Shown: positions 1-10,904, counted from the stretch's first letter. The stretch: DNA of 64,000 nt from Urophycis tenuis (GCA_036785325.1 JAXIVH010000327.1:1-64000); one strand, 5' to 3'. The notes: generated by a model not told the origin, from the letters alone. A program made the numbers and translations.

Positions 1-59
<59 letters not shown>

Positions 60-70
60 CTCACCAAGAG

Positions 71-120
<50 letters not shown>
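1..120. repeat. (GA)n microsatellite
   Basis: Almost pure GA dinucleotides with one short interruption near 53-77. The array starts at or before the window edge. Confidence 0.95.
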
Positions 121-122
<2 letters not shown>

Positions 123-274
123 GCGCGCGGGGAACACTCACTATAGCGAGAGACGAGGGGGAGGAGGTCTGTTGTCTCGCTGGCAACTTGTGCATCTCTC
201 TTCTTTATATTTATATCTCTAACACTGTACTGTTCTTCACCTCTACACTGTCTTTTCTTTCTCTTCCCTATTGG

Positions 275-345
275 AACGAATGCAATTTCCCTCAGGGATC
301 ATTTAAGTATTTCTGTCTGTCTGTCTGTCTGTCTGGTCTCACCTC
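275..345 (+). mobile_element. LINE 3' end with TCTG tail
   Basis: Contains the motif AATTTCCCTCAGGGATCA followed by a T/A-rich bridge and TCTG repeats. The same block recurs at 5700-5762, 32345-32470, 38700-38848 and 43950-44032, so it is the 3' end of an interspersed non-LTR element whose tail is a TCTG microsatellite. Confidence 0.6.
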
Positions 346-387
346 CACGGGAGCCGTTTCCTCGTTCCCAGCGTTCACAGCCAACAC

Positions 388-537
<150 letters not shown>

Positions 538-539
538 CT

Positions 540-877
540 CACCGCTCCCGCGCCATAAAACGCACAGCCGCGCGATCAGGGCGATCACTCGCGAACCAAA
601 AACTCGCGACAGTCGCGATAAACGACGCGTGTTTCGCCTGCTCGTCTTCTTCTTCTCTCATCATCTTCTCGCATTCTTCCCCGATTGCGGGGCGTCTTAA
701 AAAAAGCCGATTCAAAAAAAAAGTTATTTCGGAGGGATACGTTTTTGTGTTTTATTTTGGGGGGTGATTTTGATTTTGGGGGTTGTTGGTGTCGGCTTGC
801 GAAACATTTAATTACAAGGCCATCCGTCGTGCGTCCGTCCGTCCGTCCGTCCCCTCCGTGCGTCCTTGCGCAAGGCG
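540..877 (+). promoter_or_regulatory. CpG-rich segment upstream of a candidate first exon
   Basis: This stretch has many CpG dinucleotides (CGCGCC, CGCGATC, ACTCGCGAC, GACGCGTG) against a CpG-poor background, and lies directly 5' of an ATG in a good initiation context. A CpG-island promoter is inferred. No TATA box was seen. Confidence 0.35.
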
Positions 878-1108
878 ATGGCGACCGACGCGTGGAACGG
901 CAGCGCGCTGCCGCCGCTGCTGCGGCTCCTCGGGTGTGTGGAGCCGCGCAACGGCTCGGAGAGCGGAGGCGGCGGCGGCGGCGGTCCGGGAGCCGCGCCG
1001 GACGGACTGACCGACGGACTGACCGACGGACCGAGCGGCGCCACCTGTGGAGACAACGACACGGAGGCCCTGGCGGAGTCACCGACGCTGGCGGCGGCGC
1101 GTCCAGAG
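878..1108 (+). CDS. candidate first coding exon, unidentified gene
   Basis: An ATG at 878 has G at -3 and G at +4. It opens 77 codons that end in CCAGAG directly before a consensus splice donor GTAAGA (1109), so the exon would end in phase 0. The predicted N-terminus starts MATDAWNGSALPPLL, has two possible N-glycosylation sites (NGS), a run of seven glycines, a GLTD duplication, and an Ala/Glu-rich end. No signal peptide or membrane segment is visible. The upstream CpG richness supports a promoter-proximal exon. The intron begins inside a GA array. I do not recognise the protein and no partner exon could be assigned. A chance GC-rich frame is the main alternative. Confidence 0.4.
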
Positions 1109-1396
<288 letters not shown>

Positions 1397-2417
1397 TTTC
1401 GTGTCACTCAGCACGACTTTCATACTCATGTATTTCAATGGGAAGGATCTTTCGTGCCTGCACCACGTTTTGACAGTAAATACTACAGCACCCATGAGCC
1501 TCATAATTAAAATAAATAGCATACGCAAATAATGCGCAAAGAAATAGCATACACAATGTGCATGCCCGCAATAAATGGAGATTAGAAATATAAAGGTTCA
1601 GTGAAGTGTGAATGTCCAAAGTTATAAAGTGATGAGTGACAATAACATGCAGGTGACATATCGTGACATCACGTTACCTATAGGCTACTAATATCTGATG
1701 TCATATAACACAACGAAAACGGATTTCCTCAAGAGGAATTATGAATGGAGGATGTGGAGTGAATCATAACCCTTTGCAACAAGTGCACCGTCAGCAAAAT
1801 TGTGATACTGAGTCGATTAGATTTGAGATGAGATTCCATTTCAGTCATTGATGTTTGAATATCTTTGTAGTCGACAGTGTATGATTGTGTTGTATAGTTT
1901 TTTTTATTTTTATTTTTTTAATATTATTGATCATTATTTGAACAACGCATATGTAATGCCACCTGCATGTTGCTGAATGTTATTTGCGTGGTTCGGAATA
2001 AAAAAAAAAAAGTCCATACTATAGGCTAGTGCAGCCCATGCAAGTCTGAGTGGTCTAGATTCATTAAGCAATTAGTCGAGCAAAGTCAATTAGTGACGTG
2101 TGACTGAGTGACTGCTCTCTCTTGCGTCCGCGTCTGTCTGTCAATTCACCTCCCTCTAATCATTTGTGTTTTTTTCTTTTTTTTTCTTTTCCGTCATTCA
2201 CTCAAAAAAAAGTGCACGCTTTTTGTCACAATGTAATTCCCCCCCCCCCCCCCCCGGACGAATAAACAACAGTAATAGAGAATCGCATTGAAACTCGCAT
2301 TGAAATACAACCGACGTGAGAAATGTTCTCGATCAATAAGTCACAAAAGGCGCTGCGCTCCGACACCGCACAGTAGCCCCGCCCCACCACACACACGCAC
2401 GCACACACACACGCGCA

Positions 2418-2460
<43 letters not shown>

Positions 2461-2725
2461 CCAACCACATAAACGGACATATAAAGGTATGCACACACTA
2501 GACAGATAAGGTATGCAACAATATCTGCAACACATCTAATGAGGTGTTTGCCTCACAACTCCAAAGCAGGGTTATGTGTAAAAGAGACAAGGGACCGGGA
2601 TTGCAGGTTATTAGGGTGTCAAATGATTGATTGACTGAATTTGGGTTCGAGTGATCTAGGATGGGTGTTTGCAGTTGGACACCTGTTCGTGGTGGCTCGT
2701 CCTAGAATATTTGGTGTCTATAACA
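1397..2725. other. no gene seen; AT-rich with short homopolymer and CA runs
   Basis: No supported exon was found. The segment holds a C-run at 2238-2255 and a CA array at about 2387-2460. The remainder is AT-rich unique-looking sequence. Confidence 0.6.
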
Positions 2726-2797
2726 TCCCATATGGTCTAGCGGTTAGGATGCCTGGTTTTCACCCAGGTGGCCCGGGTTCGATTCCCGGTATGGGAA
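2726..2797 (+). tRNA. tRNA-Glu (anticodon TTC), gene or close tRNA-derived copy
   Basis: This 72-nt sequence folds as a cloverleaf. The acceptor stem TCCCATA pairs with TATGGGA. The anticodon loop in CTGGTTTTCACCCAG gives TTC. The T-arm GGCCCGGGTTCGATTCCCGG is intact. It matches the usual vertebrate tRNA-Glu almost base for base. CCA is not encoded, as expected in a eukaryote. No run of four or more T follows within about 100 bp, and a SINE fragment starts about 10 bp downstream, so a retroposed or dead copy is possible. Confidence 0.8.
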
Positions 2798-2805
2798 ATA
2801 GCATT

Positions 2806-2952
2806 TGGGGGGCGGCGGTGCAGTCGGCCACACACCGTGGGGTCAGCGGTTTGATCTCCTCTTCCTCCTACTGTCCACATGTCGAACCCCCCACACACAT
2901 GCACACAGTGTAGGTCGCTTTGGGACAAAAGCGTCTAGCTAAACGCCCCCCC
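2806..2952 (+). mobile_element. tRNA-headed SINE, partial
   Basis: It contains the family's body (GTCCACATGTCGAACCCCCC) and tail (GTCGCTTTGGGACAAAAGCG then CTAAACGCCCC). The 5' head is degraded. Other copies are at 12975-13150, 36945-37137, 37146-37345, 38330-38482, 50545-50816 and 56375-56502. Confidence 0.7.
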
Positions 2953-3014
2953 TTTATTTATTTAGTCTGATAAGAGTTCAAACTTGTCACTTGACACTTT
3001 TTTCATTTTTTCAG

Positions 3015-3528
3015 TGGAGCAGCCACTGCAGCAGCAGGAGAACAGCTAGGAGCAGTAGCAGGAGCAGGAGAACAGCTAGGAGCAGTAGCAGGAGCAGGAG
3101 AACAGCTAGGAGCAGGAGCAGGAGCAAGGGCTGGAGCAGCAGTGGCAGGAGCAGGAGAACAGCTAGGAGCAGTAGCAGCAGCAGGAGAACAGCTAGGAGC
3201 AGTAGCAGGAGCAGGCGCTGGAGCAGCAGTGGCAGGAGCAGGAGAACAGCTAGGAGCAGTAGCAGGAGCAGGAGAACAGCTAGGAGCAGTAGCAGGAGCA
3301 GGAGAACAGCTAGGAGCAGGAGCAGGGGCTGGAGCAGCAGTGGCAGGAGCAGGAGCAGTAGTTGGAGGTGCTCAGGGGAGAAGAGAGAGGGAGGATCCCT
3401 TCCTCGTTCTGGTGAGGGAGGACATCCTGTACCAGAGGGAGGCAGATGAGAGGAGAGAGACAGCTGCAAGGGAGAGGTCAGAGCACTTCTTCTTGCTCCT
3501 CCAGCGATTGGTTGAGAGGCGTGAGTGA
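3015..3528 (+). CDS. Harbinger-type Myb-like accessory protein, C-terminal exon
   Basis: A pyrimidine-rich acceptor ends in CAG at 3014. The frame is then open to a TGA at 3526-3528. The first two thirds are about ten imperfect repeats of the 10-residue unit AGAGEQLGAV. The rest is a charged helix (REREDPF, ADERRETAARERSEHFF, LLQRLVERRE), the usual C-terminal shape of the Myb/SANT-like second protein of PIF/Harbinger elements. It faces the transposase remnant at 3782-5632 in the convergent arrangement typical of these elements. The Myb/SANT domain would be in an upstream exon that I could not find. The family assignment is from context and remembered features. A low-complexity host exon is possible. 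Confidence 0.45.
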
Positions 3529-3781
3529 GGCGTGAGTGAGGCGTGAGTTATCAGAAAAATCAAATATGCACAATAAATTAATTATCAAAATGTACACATT
3601 GTTTCTTTGTCTTTTTTCCCCGTGCATAATAGTAATTAACCATGCTGTGTAAATGCGATGCATAAATGAAGTTCCCAGACAATTAGATTTTTTTTTTTTT
3701 TTTTAAAGAATAGAATTTTATTAATACAATGTAAAATGTTGTGGTTATGTTGGCACAGGCTGTGGCAAAGAAGGGAGGTCT

Positions 3782-5097
3782 TTAGGTTAATACTGAAAGT
3801 GTCACACAGTCAGATGACATTACTATGTTGGTTATCATGTTTACCAAAGCAAAGTAATCATGGTCCTGTGGTGCTACAAGGGGGGTTATGGCATTAGTCA
3901 GGGCTGCACGCAAAGGAGCTCCACTGCGGGATTCAGCGCCACACTCTCTTTCAGGTGGGGGGTCATCTCCCATGGCCACGTCCTCCACCGCAACCTCATC
4001 TCCCACACCGATGCAAATGTTGTGCAACACTGCACAAGCAGTCACCAACCTGCACAAGGTAAAGGTTTAACGAGCCAAAGAAGAAGGTCAATTAAGTTCT
4101 AATAATTAGGTCAATCCATAAGCAGTTTTAAGAATAATGATGTACAGTAAGTGGATGAATTATGGGTAATTATGAAATTACACATACCTTTGGCACAAAC
4201 TCACTATGTACTTCAGGTGCCTCTAAAAAGATACACCTGAAGCGGGTTTTCATCGTCCCAAAGGCACGCTCAACAATTGAGCCCGAGAGTGATGAGTATT
4301 GAACCTTTGCTCTGCAATGCCTCTGAGTGGCCGCTTATATGGTGTGATAAGCGCCACGGGCTCTAAAAGACATGGGTAACCACCATCACCTAAGATAAAA
4401 TATCCTGGTGGGGGGTCATTGCCAGCAAGGTAAATGAAACTGTTCCTTAGGATCCGTGAGTCATGTACACTGAAGCCCATATACGTATCAATGAATCGGC
4501 CCCGATGGTCACAGACTGCCTGCAACACCATTGAAGGGTACGGCTTCCTGTTTTGGTAGTCTTGACCATCGGGGCCGCCAGGAGACTTAACTCTAATGTG
4601 GGACCCATCGATGGCCCCAGCTGCTTTAGTGAAGGCAGGGTGCCCTGCCAGTTGGGCAAACCCCATGGCTCGGAGCTCCTCTTCACGTTGTGGCAGCCCT
4701 AATGACATTCTCCCTGACAGCCACCATCCTCCTCGGCAATACTGTGCGCCATCCTGTGGATTGAGGTCATCGGTACACCAAATACCCTGGAGACCGCCCG
4801 ATAAGGCTGACCCGGTAGAGCTATCCAGAACAGGAACACCAGGGTCTCCAATGTTGGCCCCCGGCCGTGCTGCCGCTCTGTTTGGAGGACCCCCCAGTAG
4901 GACCTGGATTGCCTGTCGGCCTAGCCTAAAGTCAGGGTGGGTGTCCTCTCCCTGAAAGTATCTCTGCAGCACCGGAACGGTCACATTTATCTGGCAGTAA
5001 TGCCTGGCCTGCAACGACACAATTGAGGGCTTTTACTGTGCAATATTGTTACTGTACATTAGTACTTTCATAATGTGTCTCATAGTTGAGTGCGTAG

Positions 5098-5145
<48 letters not shown>

Positions 5146-5632
5146 CTTAACCTTGTGTGTTCATGCATGTAGTAGCCTATTTTTTGATATGTTTGGCATA
5201 AGAATAGCCTTGTCATAACAGTAGCCTTCTCCCTCCAAGGGCAATAAAAGTTGTATGGTTCAGGGTTCACATAGAGGGATTAAAAAAGTGTGACACTTGA
5301 CGTGGTAGTGCTAGCTGTCAGAAAAATGAGCACTGATTGTCTATTTTGTCAGCAAAATGTGCACAAACTTACAAAGCATGAACTTTGCATTCGATAAACT
5401 ATCAGCTAGACCACACAGTTCTTCATTAGCACAGAGGAATAACATATAAGCCTGAAACAAAATACTTTTCCCTTACAAACATGAGAAGAAGCTATTCTTA
5501 ATGCAACAACTAAATTAGATCACATACCTCGCCGTTTTGGTTGCAGAGACGCCGACAAGACATCAATCTCCTCCTCCGCTGTACAATCCGCCGATATTCG
5601 ACCTCGACATCCTCCTCCAGCTCGCACCACAT
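3782..5632 (-). pseudogene. PIF/Harbinger (HARBI1-like) transposase, degenerate
   Basis: Three minus-strand exons can be traced. Exon 1, 5632-5528, is 35 codons starting MWCELEEDVEVEYRRIVQ and has a GTATGT donor. Exon 2, 5008-4188, begins after a CAG acceptor in the matching phase. Exon 3, 4049-3782, has ACAVLHNICIGVGDE. Exon 2 carries the DDE_4-type motifs GAIDGSHIRV and GYFILGDGGYP with their aspartates, while IVERAFGTMKTRF with the catalytic Glu is in another frame. A frame change near 4275 separates the last Asp from the Glu. A second one near 4720-4790 shifts VFGVPMTSIHRM out of frame, and the exon 2/3 junction is out of phase. The gene is therefore dead. Its role would have been cut-and-paste transposition in the nucleus. 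Confidence 0.75.
5098..5141. repeat. (TA)n microsatellite
   Basis: About 22 TA dinucleotides lie in the first intron of the transposase remnant. Confidence 0.95.
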
Positions 5633-5699
5633 CAAATAAGAAAGCAACAGCTCGACCGCATCCTTTTTTTTTTCTTTTCTATAAAAATAATAAAAGCGG

Positions 5700-5762
5700 C
5701 TATCTGTCGTAGACAGACAGACAGACAGACAGAAATACTTTAATGATCCCAGAGGGAAATTG
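5700..5762 (-). mobile_element. LINE 3' end with TCTG tail, reverse orientation
   Basis: CAGA repeats are followed by the reverse complement of the CCCTCAGGGATCATTAAAGT block, the same 3' end as at 275-345 and 38700-38848. Confidence 0.65.
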
Positions 5763-6691
5763 AATCAAACCGCTTGCATTCGCTTGCAGCGCCGACTGCT
5801 ATCGATGTGAATGATCAACACATCTATAACAGATAGCGATGATTATAGGTTTGTGAACGTAGTTAAACACGATCAGGATGTTACCGCCCCTGTGTCCCAC
5901 GACGTGTATCCATGGTGACGATGACAAACAAACCCCAACGTGATTGGTTAAGCTGATGCTACTCGATGGCTGAAGTCCGTCATAAAAATGGACTTTGGTG
6001 CGAATATTAATGTTGGTTTCGCAAAAATGGAAATCGCGTAGCTAAATTCCCTCAATGTGTGTGTCCCATTCAACGGCATGCTTTTCATTGTATTATTATC
6101 GTGTGAAAAATGCGCAACAAACAATTGCGTTTGAGTGTAAACGGGCATGTGAACATTTACCTGATATCCAATACTTTTTTTTTGCTCAATTTGTTTTCCA
6201 TTTTGTTGAGCCTTATTAAGCCTTATTTTCCCAGACGGTTTCGTTCCCAATGGCTCTCCGTAAAGTTTCGCCATTGCGCATATAAATGAAGGGACGTGAT
6301 TGGTCCTTTCTATTTCCCCCATCATGCATTGCGTTGCAATATTCACGGACATTATTTCTTAAAACGTAGGATTTACGTGGAGTTACGATGTTTTTTTTTA
6401 TTTCCAATCTTTGTTGTCAATCATCAAGTTGTCAAGTTGCAAAATATTTCAGTCCCAGTTTATGTTGGAGACCGTCACCGAGAGTGGGATGTCAAATCAA
6501 TAAGGTTAGGTCAATTGCTCGCGTGTGTTAGGACTTTAAGTGGTTTTCATCGCTGTCTGGTTCCGCATTGAGCAAATCACGTACGATTAGTGATATACGG
6601 TGTGTGGATATCGCAGATTGTACATTTGTTTGTTCATTTAAGTTGGTATAGCGGTCTCTGGCTATCTCAGCCTGACTACAATACCGGCGCA
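5763..6691. other. no gene seen; upstream region of the repeat ORF
   Basis: Apart from low-complexity T runs, I see no exon or repeat here. The last 100 bp hold a possible splice acceptor (CTATCTCAG, ending 6670) 20 bp before the ATG of the next gene, so the start of that gene may lie in an upstream exon. Confidence 0.4.
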
Positions 6692-9600
6692 ATGGGGTGG
6701 TGGAGGGACACCCTCACAGTGTTCAGGGCCCTCGTTCGCCAAACGCCCACCCAGGAGAAGAAAGAACTGGAGAAGACGGTGCTGGCTAAAGAGGTCCAGA
6801 TGATCGAGGCACAGGAGAAGAAGCAGAGGAAGGCACTGGAAAAAGAGGCACTGGCCAAGGAGGCTCAGGAGAAAAAGGCGAGGAAGGCAAAGGAGAAGGA
6901 GGTGCTGGCAATGGAGAAGAAGGAGAGGAAGGCACTGGACAAGGAGGCACTGATGATGGAGGCACAGGAGAAGAAGGAAAGGAAGATGAAGGAGAAGGAG
7001 AGGAAGGCAGCAGAGAAGGAGGAATCATCTCCTCAGGGGACTCTCTGCTCAAAACTCCTCCATGACATCATGTCCTCAGTAAAGCCTCAACTCCAGACTC
7101 CAAGTGAGGAGGCACAGGAGAAGGAGGTGCTGGCGATGGAAAAGAAGGAGAGGAAGGCACCAGAGAAGGAGGAATCATCTCCTCAGGGGACTCTCTGCTC
7201 GAAACTCCTCCATGACATCATGTCCTCAGTAAAGCCTCAACTCCAGACTCCAAGTGAGGAGGCACAGGAGAAGGAGGTGCTGGCGATAGAAAAGAAGGAG
7301 AGGAAGGCACCAGAGAAGGAGGAATCATCTCCTCAGGGGACTCTCTGCTCAAAACTCCTCCATGACATCATGTCCTCAGTAAAGCCTCAACTCCAGACTC
7401 CAAGTGAGGAGGCACAGGAGAAGGAGGTGCTGGCGATGGAAAAGAAGGAGAGGAAGGCACCAGAGAAGGAGGAATCATCTCCTCAGGGGACTCTCTGCTC
7501 AAAACTCCTCCATGATATCGTCACATCAGTGGGGTCTCAGCTCCAGACTCCAAGTGAGGAGGCACAGAAGACAAGGAAGGCACTGGAGAAGGAGGTGCTG
7601 GCGATGGAGAATAAGGAGAGGAAGGCACTGGAGAAGGAGGTGCTGGTGATGGAAAGGAAGGAGAGGAAGGAAGAAGGAGAGGAGCAATCATCTCTTCAGG
7701 GGACTCTCGGCTCAAGACTCCTCCATGACATCATGTCCTCAGTGAAGCCTCATCTCCAGACTCCAAGTGAGGAGGCACAGGAGAAGGAGAAGAAGGCACT
7801 GGAGAAGGAGGTGCTGGCATTGGAAATGGAGAGGAAGGCACAGGAGAAGGAGGTGCTGACGATGGAAAAGGAGTGGAAGGCACCAGAGAAGGAGGAATCA
7901 TCTCCTCAGGGGACTCTCTGCTCGAAACTCCTCCATGACATCATGTCCTCAGTAAAGCCTCAACTCCAGACTCCAAGTGAGGAGGCACAGGAGAAGGAGG
8001 TGCTGGTGATGGAAAAGAAGGAGAGGAAGGCACCAGAGAAGGAGGAATCATCTCCTCTGGGGACTCTCTGCTCAAAACTCCTCCATGACATCATGTCCTC
8101 AGTAAAGCCTCAACTCCAGACTCCAAGTGAGGAGGCACAGGAGAAGGAGGTGCTGGCGATGGAAAAGAAGGAGAGGAAGGCACCAGAGAAGGAGGAATCA
8201 TCTCCTCAGGGGACTCTCTGCTCAAAACTCCTCCATGATATCGTCACAACAGTGGGGTCTCAGCTCCAGACTCCAAGCGAGGAGGCACAGAAGAAAAGGA
8301 AGGCACTGGAGAAGGAGGTGCTGGCGATGGAGAATAAGGAGAGGAAGGCACTGGAGAAGGAGGTGCTGGTGATGGAAAGGAAGGAGAGGAAGGAAGAAGG
8401 AGAGGAGCAATCATCTCCTCAGGGGACTCTCGGCTCAAGACTCCTCCATGACATCATGTCCTCAGTGAAGCCTCATCTCCAGACTCCAAGTGAGGAGGCA
8501 CAGGAGAAGGAGAAGAAGGCACTGGAGAAGGAGGTGCTGGCATTGGAAATGGAGAGGAAGGCACAGGAGAAGGAGGTGCTGACGATGGAAAAGGAGAGGA
8601 AGGCACCAGAGAAGGAGGAATCATCTCCTCAGGGGACTCTCTGCTTGAAACTCCTCCATGACATCATGTCCTCAGTAAAGCCTCAACTCCAGACTCCAAG
8701 TGAGGAGGCACAGGAGAAGGAGGTGCTGGCGATGGAAAAGAAGGAGAGGAAGGCACCAGAGAAGGAGGAATCATCTCCTCAGGGGACTCTCTGCTCAAAA
8801 CTCCTCCATGACATCATGTCTTCAGTAAAGCCTCAACTCCAGACTCCAAGTGAGGAGGCACAGGAGAAGGAGGTGCTGGCGATGGAAAAGAAGGAGAGGA
8901 AGGCACCAGAGAAGGAGGAATCATCTCCTCAGGGGACTCTCTGCTCAAAACTCCTCCATGACATCATGTCCTCAGTAAAGCCTCAACTCCAGACTCCAAG
9001 TGAGGAGGCACAGGAGAAGGAGGTGCTGGCGATGGAAAAGAAGGAGAGGAAGGCACCAGAGAAGGAGGAATCATCTCCTCAGGGGACTCTCTGCTCAAAA
9101 CTCCTCCATGATATCGTCACATCAGTGGGGTCTCAGCTCCAGATTCCAAGTGAGGAGGCACAGAAGACAAGGAAGGCACTGGAGAAGGAGGTGCTGGCGA
9201 TGGAGAATAAGGAGAGGAAGGCACTGGAGAAGGAGGTGCTGGTGATGGAAAGGAAGGAGAGGAAGGAAGAAGGAGAGGAGCAATCATCTCCTCAGGGGAC
9301 TCTCGGCTCAAGACTCCTCCATGACATCATGTCCTCAGTGAAGCCTCATCTCCAGACTCCAAGTGAGGAGGCACAGGAGAAGGAGAAGAAGGCACTGGAG
9401 AAGGAGGTGCTGGCATTGGAAATGGAGAGGAAGGCACAGGAGAAGGAGGTGCTGACGATGGAAAAGGAGAGGAAGGCACCAGAGAAGGAGGAATCATCTC
9501 CTCAGGGGACTCTCTGCTCGAAACTCCTCCATGACATCATGTCCTCAGTAAAGCCTCAACTCCAGACTCCAAGTGAGGAGGCACAGGAGAAGGAGGTGCT

Positions 9601-10426
9601 GGCGATGGAAAAGAAGGAGAGGAAGGCAACAGAGAAGGAGGAATCATCTCCTCAGGGGACTCTCTGCTCAAAACTCCTCCATGATATCGTCACAACAGTG
9701 GGGTCTCAGCTCCAGACTCCAAGTGAGGAGGCACAGAAGACAAGGAAGGCACTGGAGAAGGAGGTGCTGGCGATGGAGAATAAGGAGAGGAAGGCACTGG
9801 AGAAGGAGGTGCTGGTGATGGAAAGGAAGGAGAGGAAGGAAGAAGGAGAGGAGCAATCATCTCCTCAGGGGACTCTCGGCTCAAGACTCCTCCATGACAT
9901 CATGTCCTCAGTGAAGCCTCATCTCCAGACTCCAAGTGAGGAGGCACAGGAGAAGGAGGTGCTGGCGATGGAAAAGAAGGAGAGGAAGGCACCAGAGAAG
10001 GAGGAATCATCTCCTCAGGGGACTCTCTGCTCAAAACTCCTCCATGATATCGTCACATCAGTGGGGTCTCAGCTCCAGACTCCAAGCGAGGAGGCACAGA
10101 ATACAAGGAAGGCACTGGAGAAGGAGGTGCTGGCGATGGAGAATAAGGAGAGGAAGGCACTGGAGGAGGAGGTGCTGGTGATGGAAAGGAAGGAGAGGAA
10201 GGAAGAAGGAGAGGAGGAATCATCTCCTCAGGGGACTCTCGGCTCAAGACTCCTCCATGACATCATGTCCTCAGTGAAGCCTCATCTCCAGACTCAAAGT
10301 GAGGACGCACAGGAGAAGGAGGTGCTGGCAATGGAAAAGGAGAGGAAGGAAGGAGGAGGGGGCTCTCTCTTCAAGACTCCGTTTGATCCTCTCCACAATG
10401 GAGTCTCAGATCCAGACTCCATATGA
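6692..10426 (+). CDS. giant tandem-repeat protein, charged helical, unknown function
   Basis: The first ATG of this frame (6692) opens 1,244 codons without a stop, ending at TGA 10424-10426. After a 25-residue start (MGWWRDTLTVFRALVRQ) come Lys/Glu-rich heptads (QEKKERKALEKE, VLAMEKKERKAPEKE) alternating with a conserved amphipathic block GTLCSKLLHDIMSSVKPQLQ, present 19 times. The block has three variants: MSSVKPQ, IVTSVGSQ and MSSVKPH. Long stable helices or coiled coil are predicted. There is no signal peptide or obvious membrane segment. All repeat lengths are multiples of three and no stop occurs over 3.7 kb, which argues for coding selection or very recent amplification. A possible poly(A) signal lies at 10604. 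I do not recognise the protein. A transcribed minisatellite with an accidental open frame is the alternative. Confidence 0.6.
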   Translation: MGWWRDTLTVFRALVRQTPTQEKKELEKTVLAKEVQMIEAQEKKQRKALEKEALAKEAQEKKARKAKEKEVLAMEKKERKALDKEALMMEAQEKKERKMKEKERKAAEKEESSPQGTLCSKLLHDIMSSVKPQLQTPSEEAQEKEVLAMEKKERKAPEKEESSPQGTLCSKLLHDIMSSVKPQLQTPSEEAQEKEVLAIEKKERKAPEKEESSPQGTLCSKLLHDIMSSVKPQLQTPSEEAQEKEVLAMEKKERKAPEKEESSPQGTLCSKLLHDIVTSVGSQLQTPSEEAQKTRKALEKEVLAMENKERKALEKEVLVMERKERKEEGEEQSSLQGTLGSRLLHDIMSSVKPHLQTPSEEAQEKEKKALEKEVLALEMERKAQEKEVLTMEKEWKAPEKEESSPQGTLCSKLLHDIMSSVKPQLQTPSEEAQEKEVLVMEKKERKAPEKEESSPLGTLCSKLLHDIMSSVKPQLQTPSEEAQEKEVLAMEKKERKAPEKEESSPQGTLCSKLLHDIVTTVGSQLQTPSEEAQKKRKALEKEVLAMENKERKALEKEVLVMERKERKEEGEEQSSPQGTLGSRLLHDIMSSVKPHLQTPSEEAQEKEKKALEKEVLALEMERKAQEKEVLTMEKERKAPEKEESSPQGTLCLKLLHDIMSSVKPQLQTPSEEAQEKEVLAMEKKERKAPEKEESSPQGTLCSKLLHDIMSSVKPQLQTPSEEAQEKEVLAMEKKERKAPEKEESSPQGTLCSKLLHDIMSSVKPQLQTPSEEAQEKEVLAMEKKERKAPEKEESSPQGTLCSKLLHDIVTSVGSQLQIPSEEAQKTRKALEKEVLAMENKERKALEKEVLVMERKERKEEGEEQSSPQGTLGSRLLHDIMSSVKPHLQTPSEEAQEKEKKALEKEVLALEMERKAQEKEVLTMEKERKAPEKEESSPQGTLCSKLLHDIMSSVKPQLQTPSEEAQEKEVLAMEKKERKATEKEESSPQGTLCSKLLHDIVTTVGSQLQTPSEEAQKTRKALEKEVLAMENKERKALEKEVLVMERKERKEEGEEQSSPQGTLGSRLLHDIMSSVKPHLQTPSEEAQEKEVLAMEKKERKAPEKEESSPQGTLCSKLLHDIVTSVGSQLQTPSEEAQNTRKALEKEVLAMENKERKALEEEVLVMERKERKEEGEEESSPQGTLGSRLLHDIMSSVKPHLQTQSEDAQEKEVLAMEKERKEGGGGSLFKTPFDPLHNGVSDPDSI
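7009..10370. repeat. higher-order coding tandem repeat, 19 units
   Basis: Units of 120-210 bp are arranged as super-units. Each super-unit has several PQ-type blocks, then one IVT-type block, then one PH-type block. PQ blocks number 3, 2, 3, 1 and 0 in the five successive super-units. Sequence identity between equivalent units is very high. Confidence 0.9.
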
Positions 10427-10904
10427 CAGCATCTTTCACCTCATGTGACATAATCTCCTTCAGACTCCAGACCATAAAGTGGAGTTGTACATCTTACGGG
10501 GACATGATAAAAAAAACAAATATAAAAAAACCTGTCTCTGCTCAAGGCTCCAAATTGACATAAAAATAATAATAATTGACTTAACAAAAATGAAATACAC
10601 TTGAATAAAACAACTTGTTGAACCTTAAAATAGAGGGTTTTTTTCCTGCATTGCAACAATATTTGTAACTAACACACACTTGAAACACTCTCATAGTTGG
10701 GCGAACGGCGGAGTCGGCGATTGTCATTTATGTTTTTTGTTATTTTCGGGTTATGGTGTTTACCTCACGTTGAAGATTACCGTGGCGATACCAGAAGCCA
10801 ACAATGGTTGCAAGAAGAAATGACAATCCTTACTGCCCCTCCACCACCACCCTAAACCTTAGAGTTGTTTGTAACCAACATTTTATGCCACATTGTCCTC
10901 CAAT
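10427..10904. other. no gene seen; possible 3' UTR with AATAAA
   Basis: A-rich sequence follows the repeat ORF. AATAAA at 10604-10609 is about 180 bp after its stop and could be its poly(A) signal. Nothing else is recognisable. Confidence 0.35.

Noticed and set aside
6786..10247. Antisense and alternate-frame ORFs of 60-90 codons across the repeat gene
   Set aside because: They recur with the repeat unit and are shadows of the long plus-strand frame.
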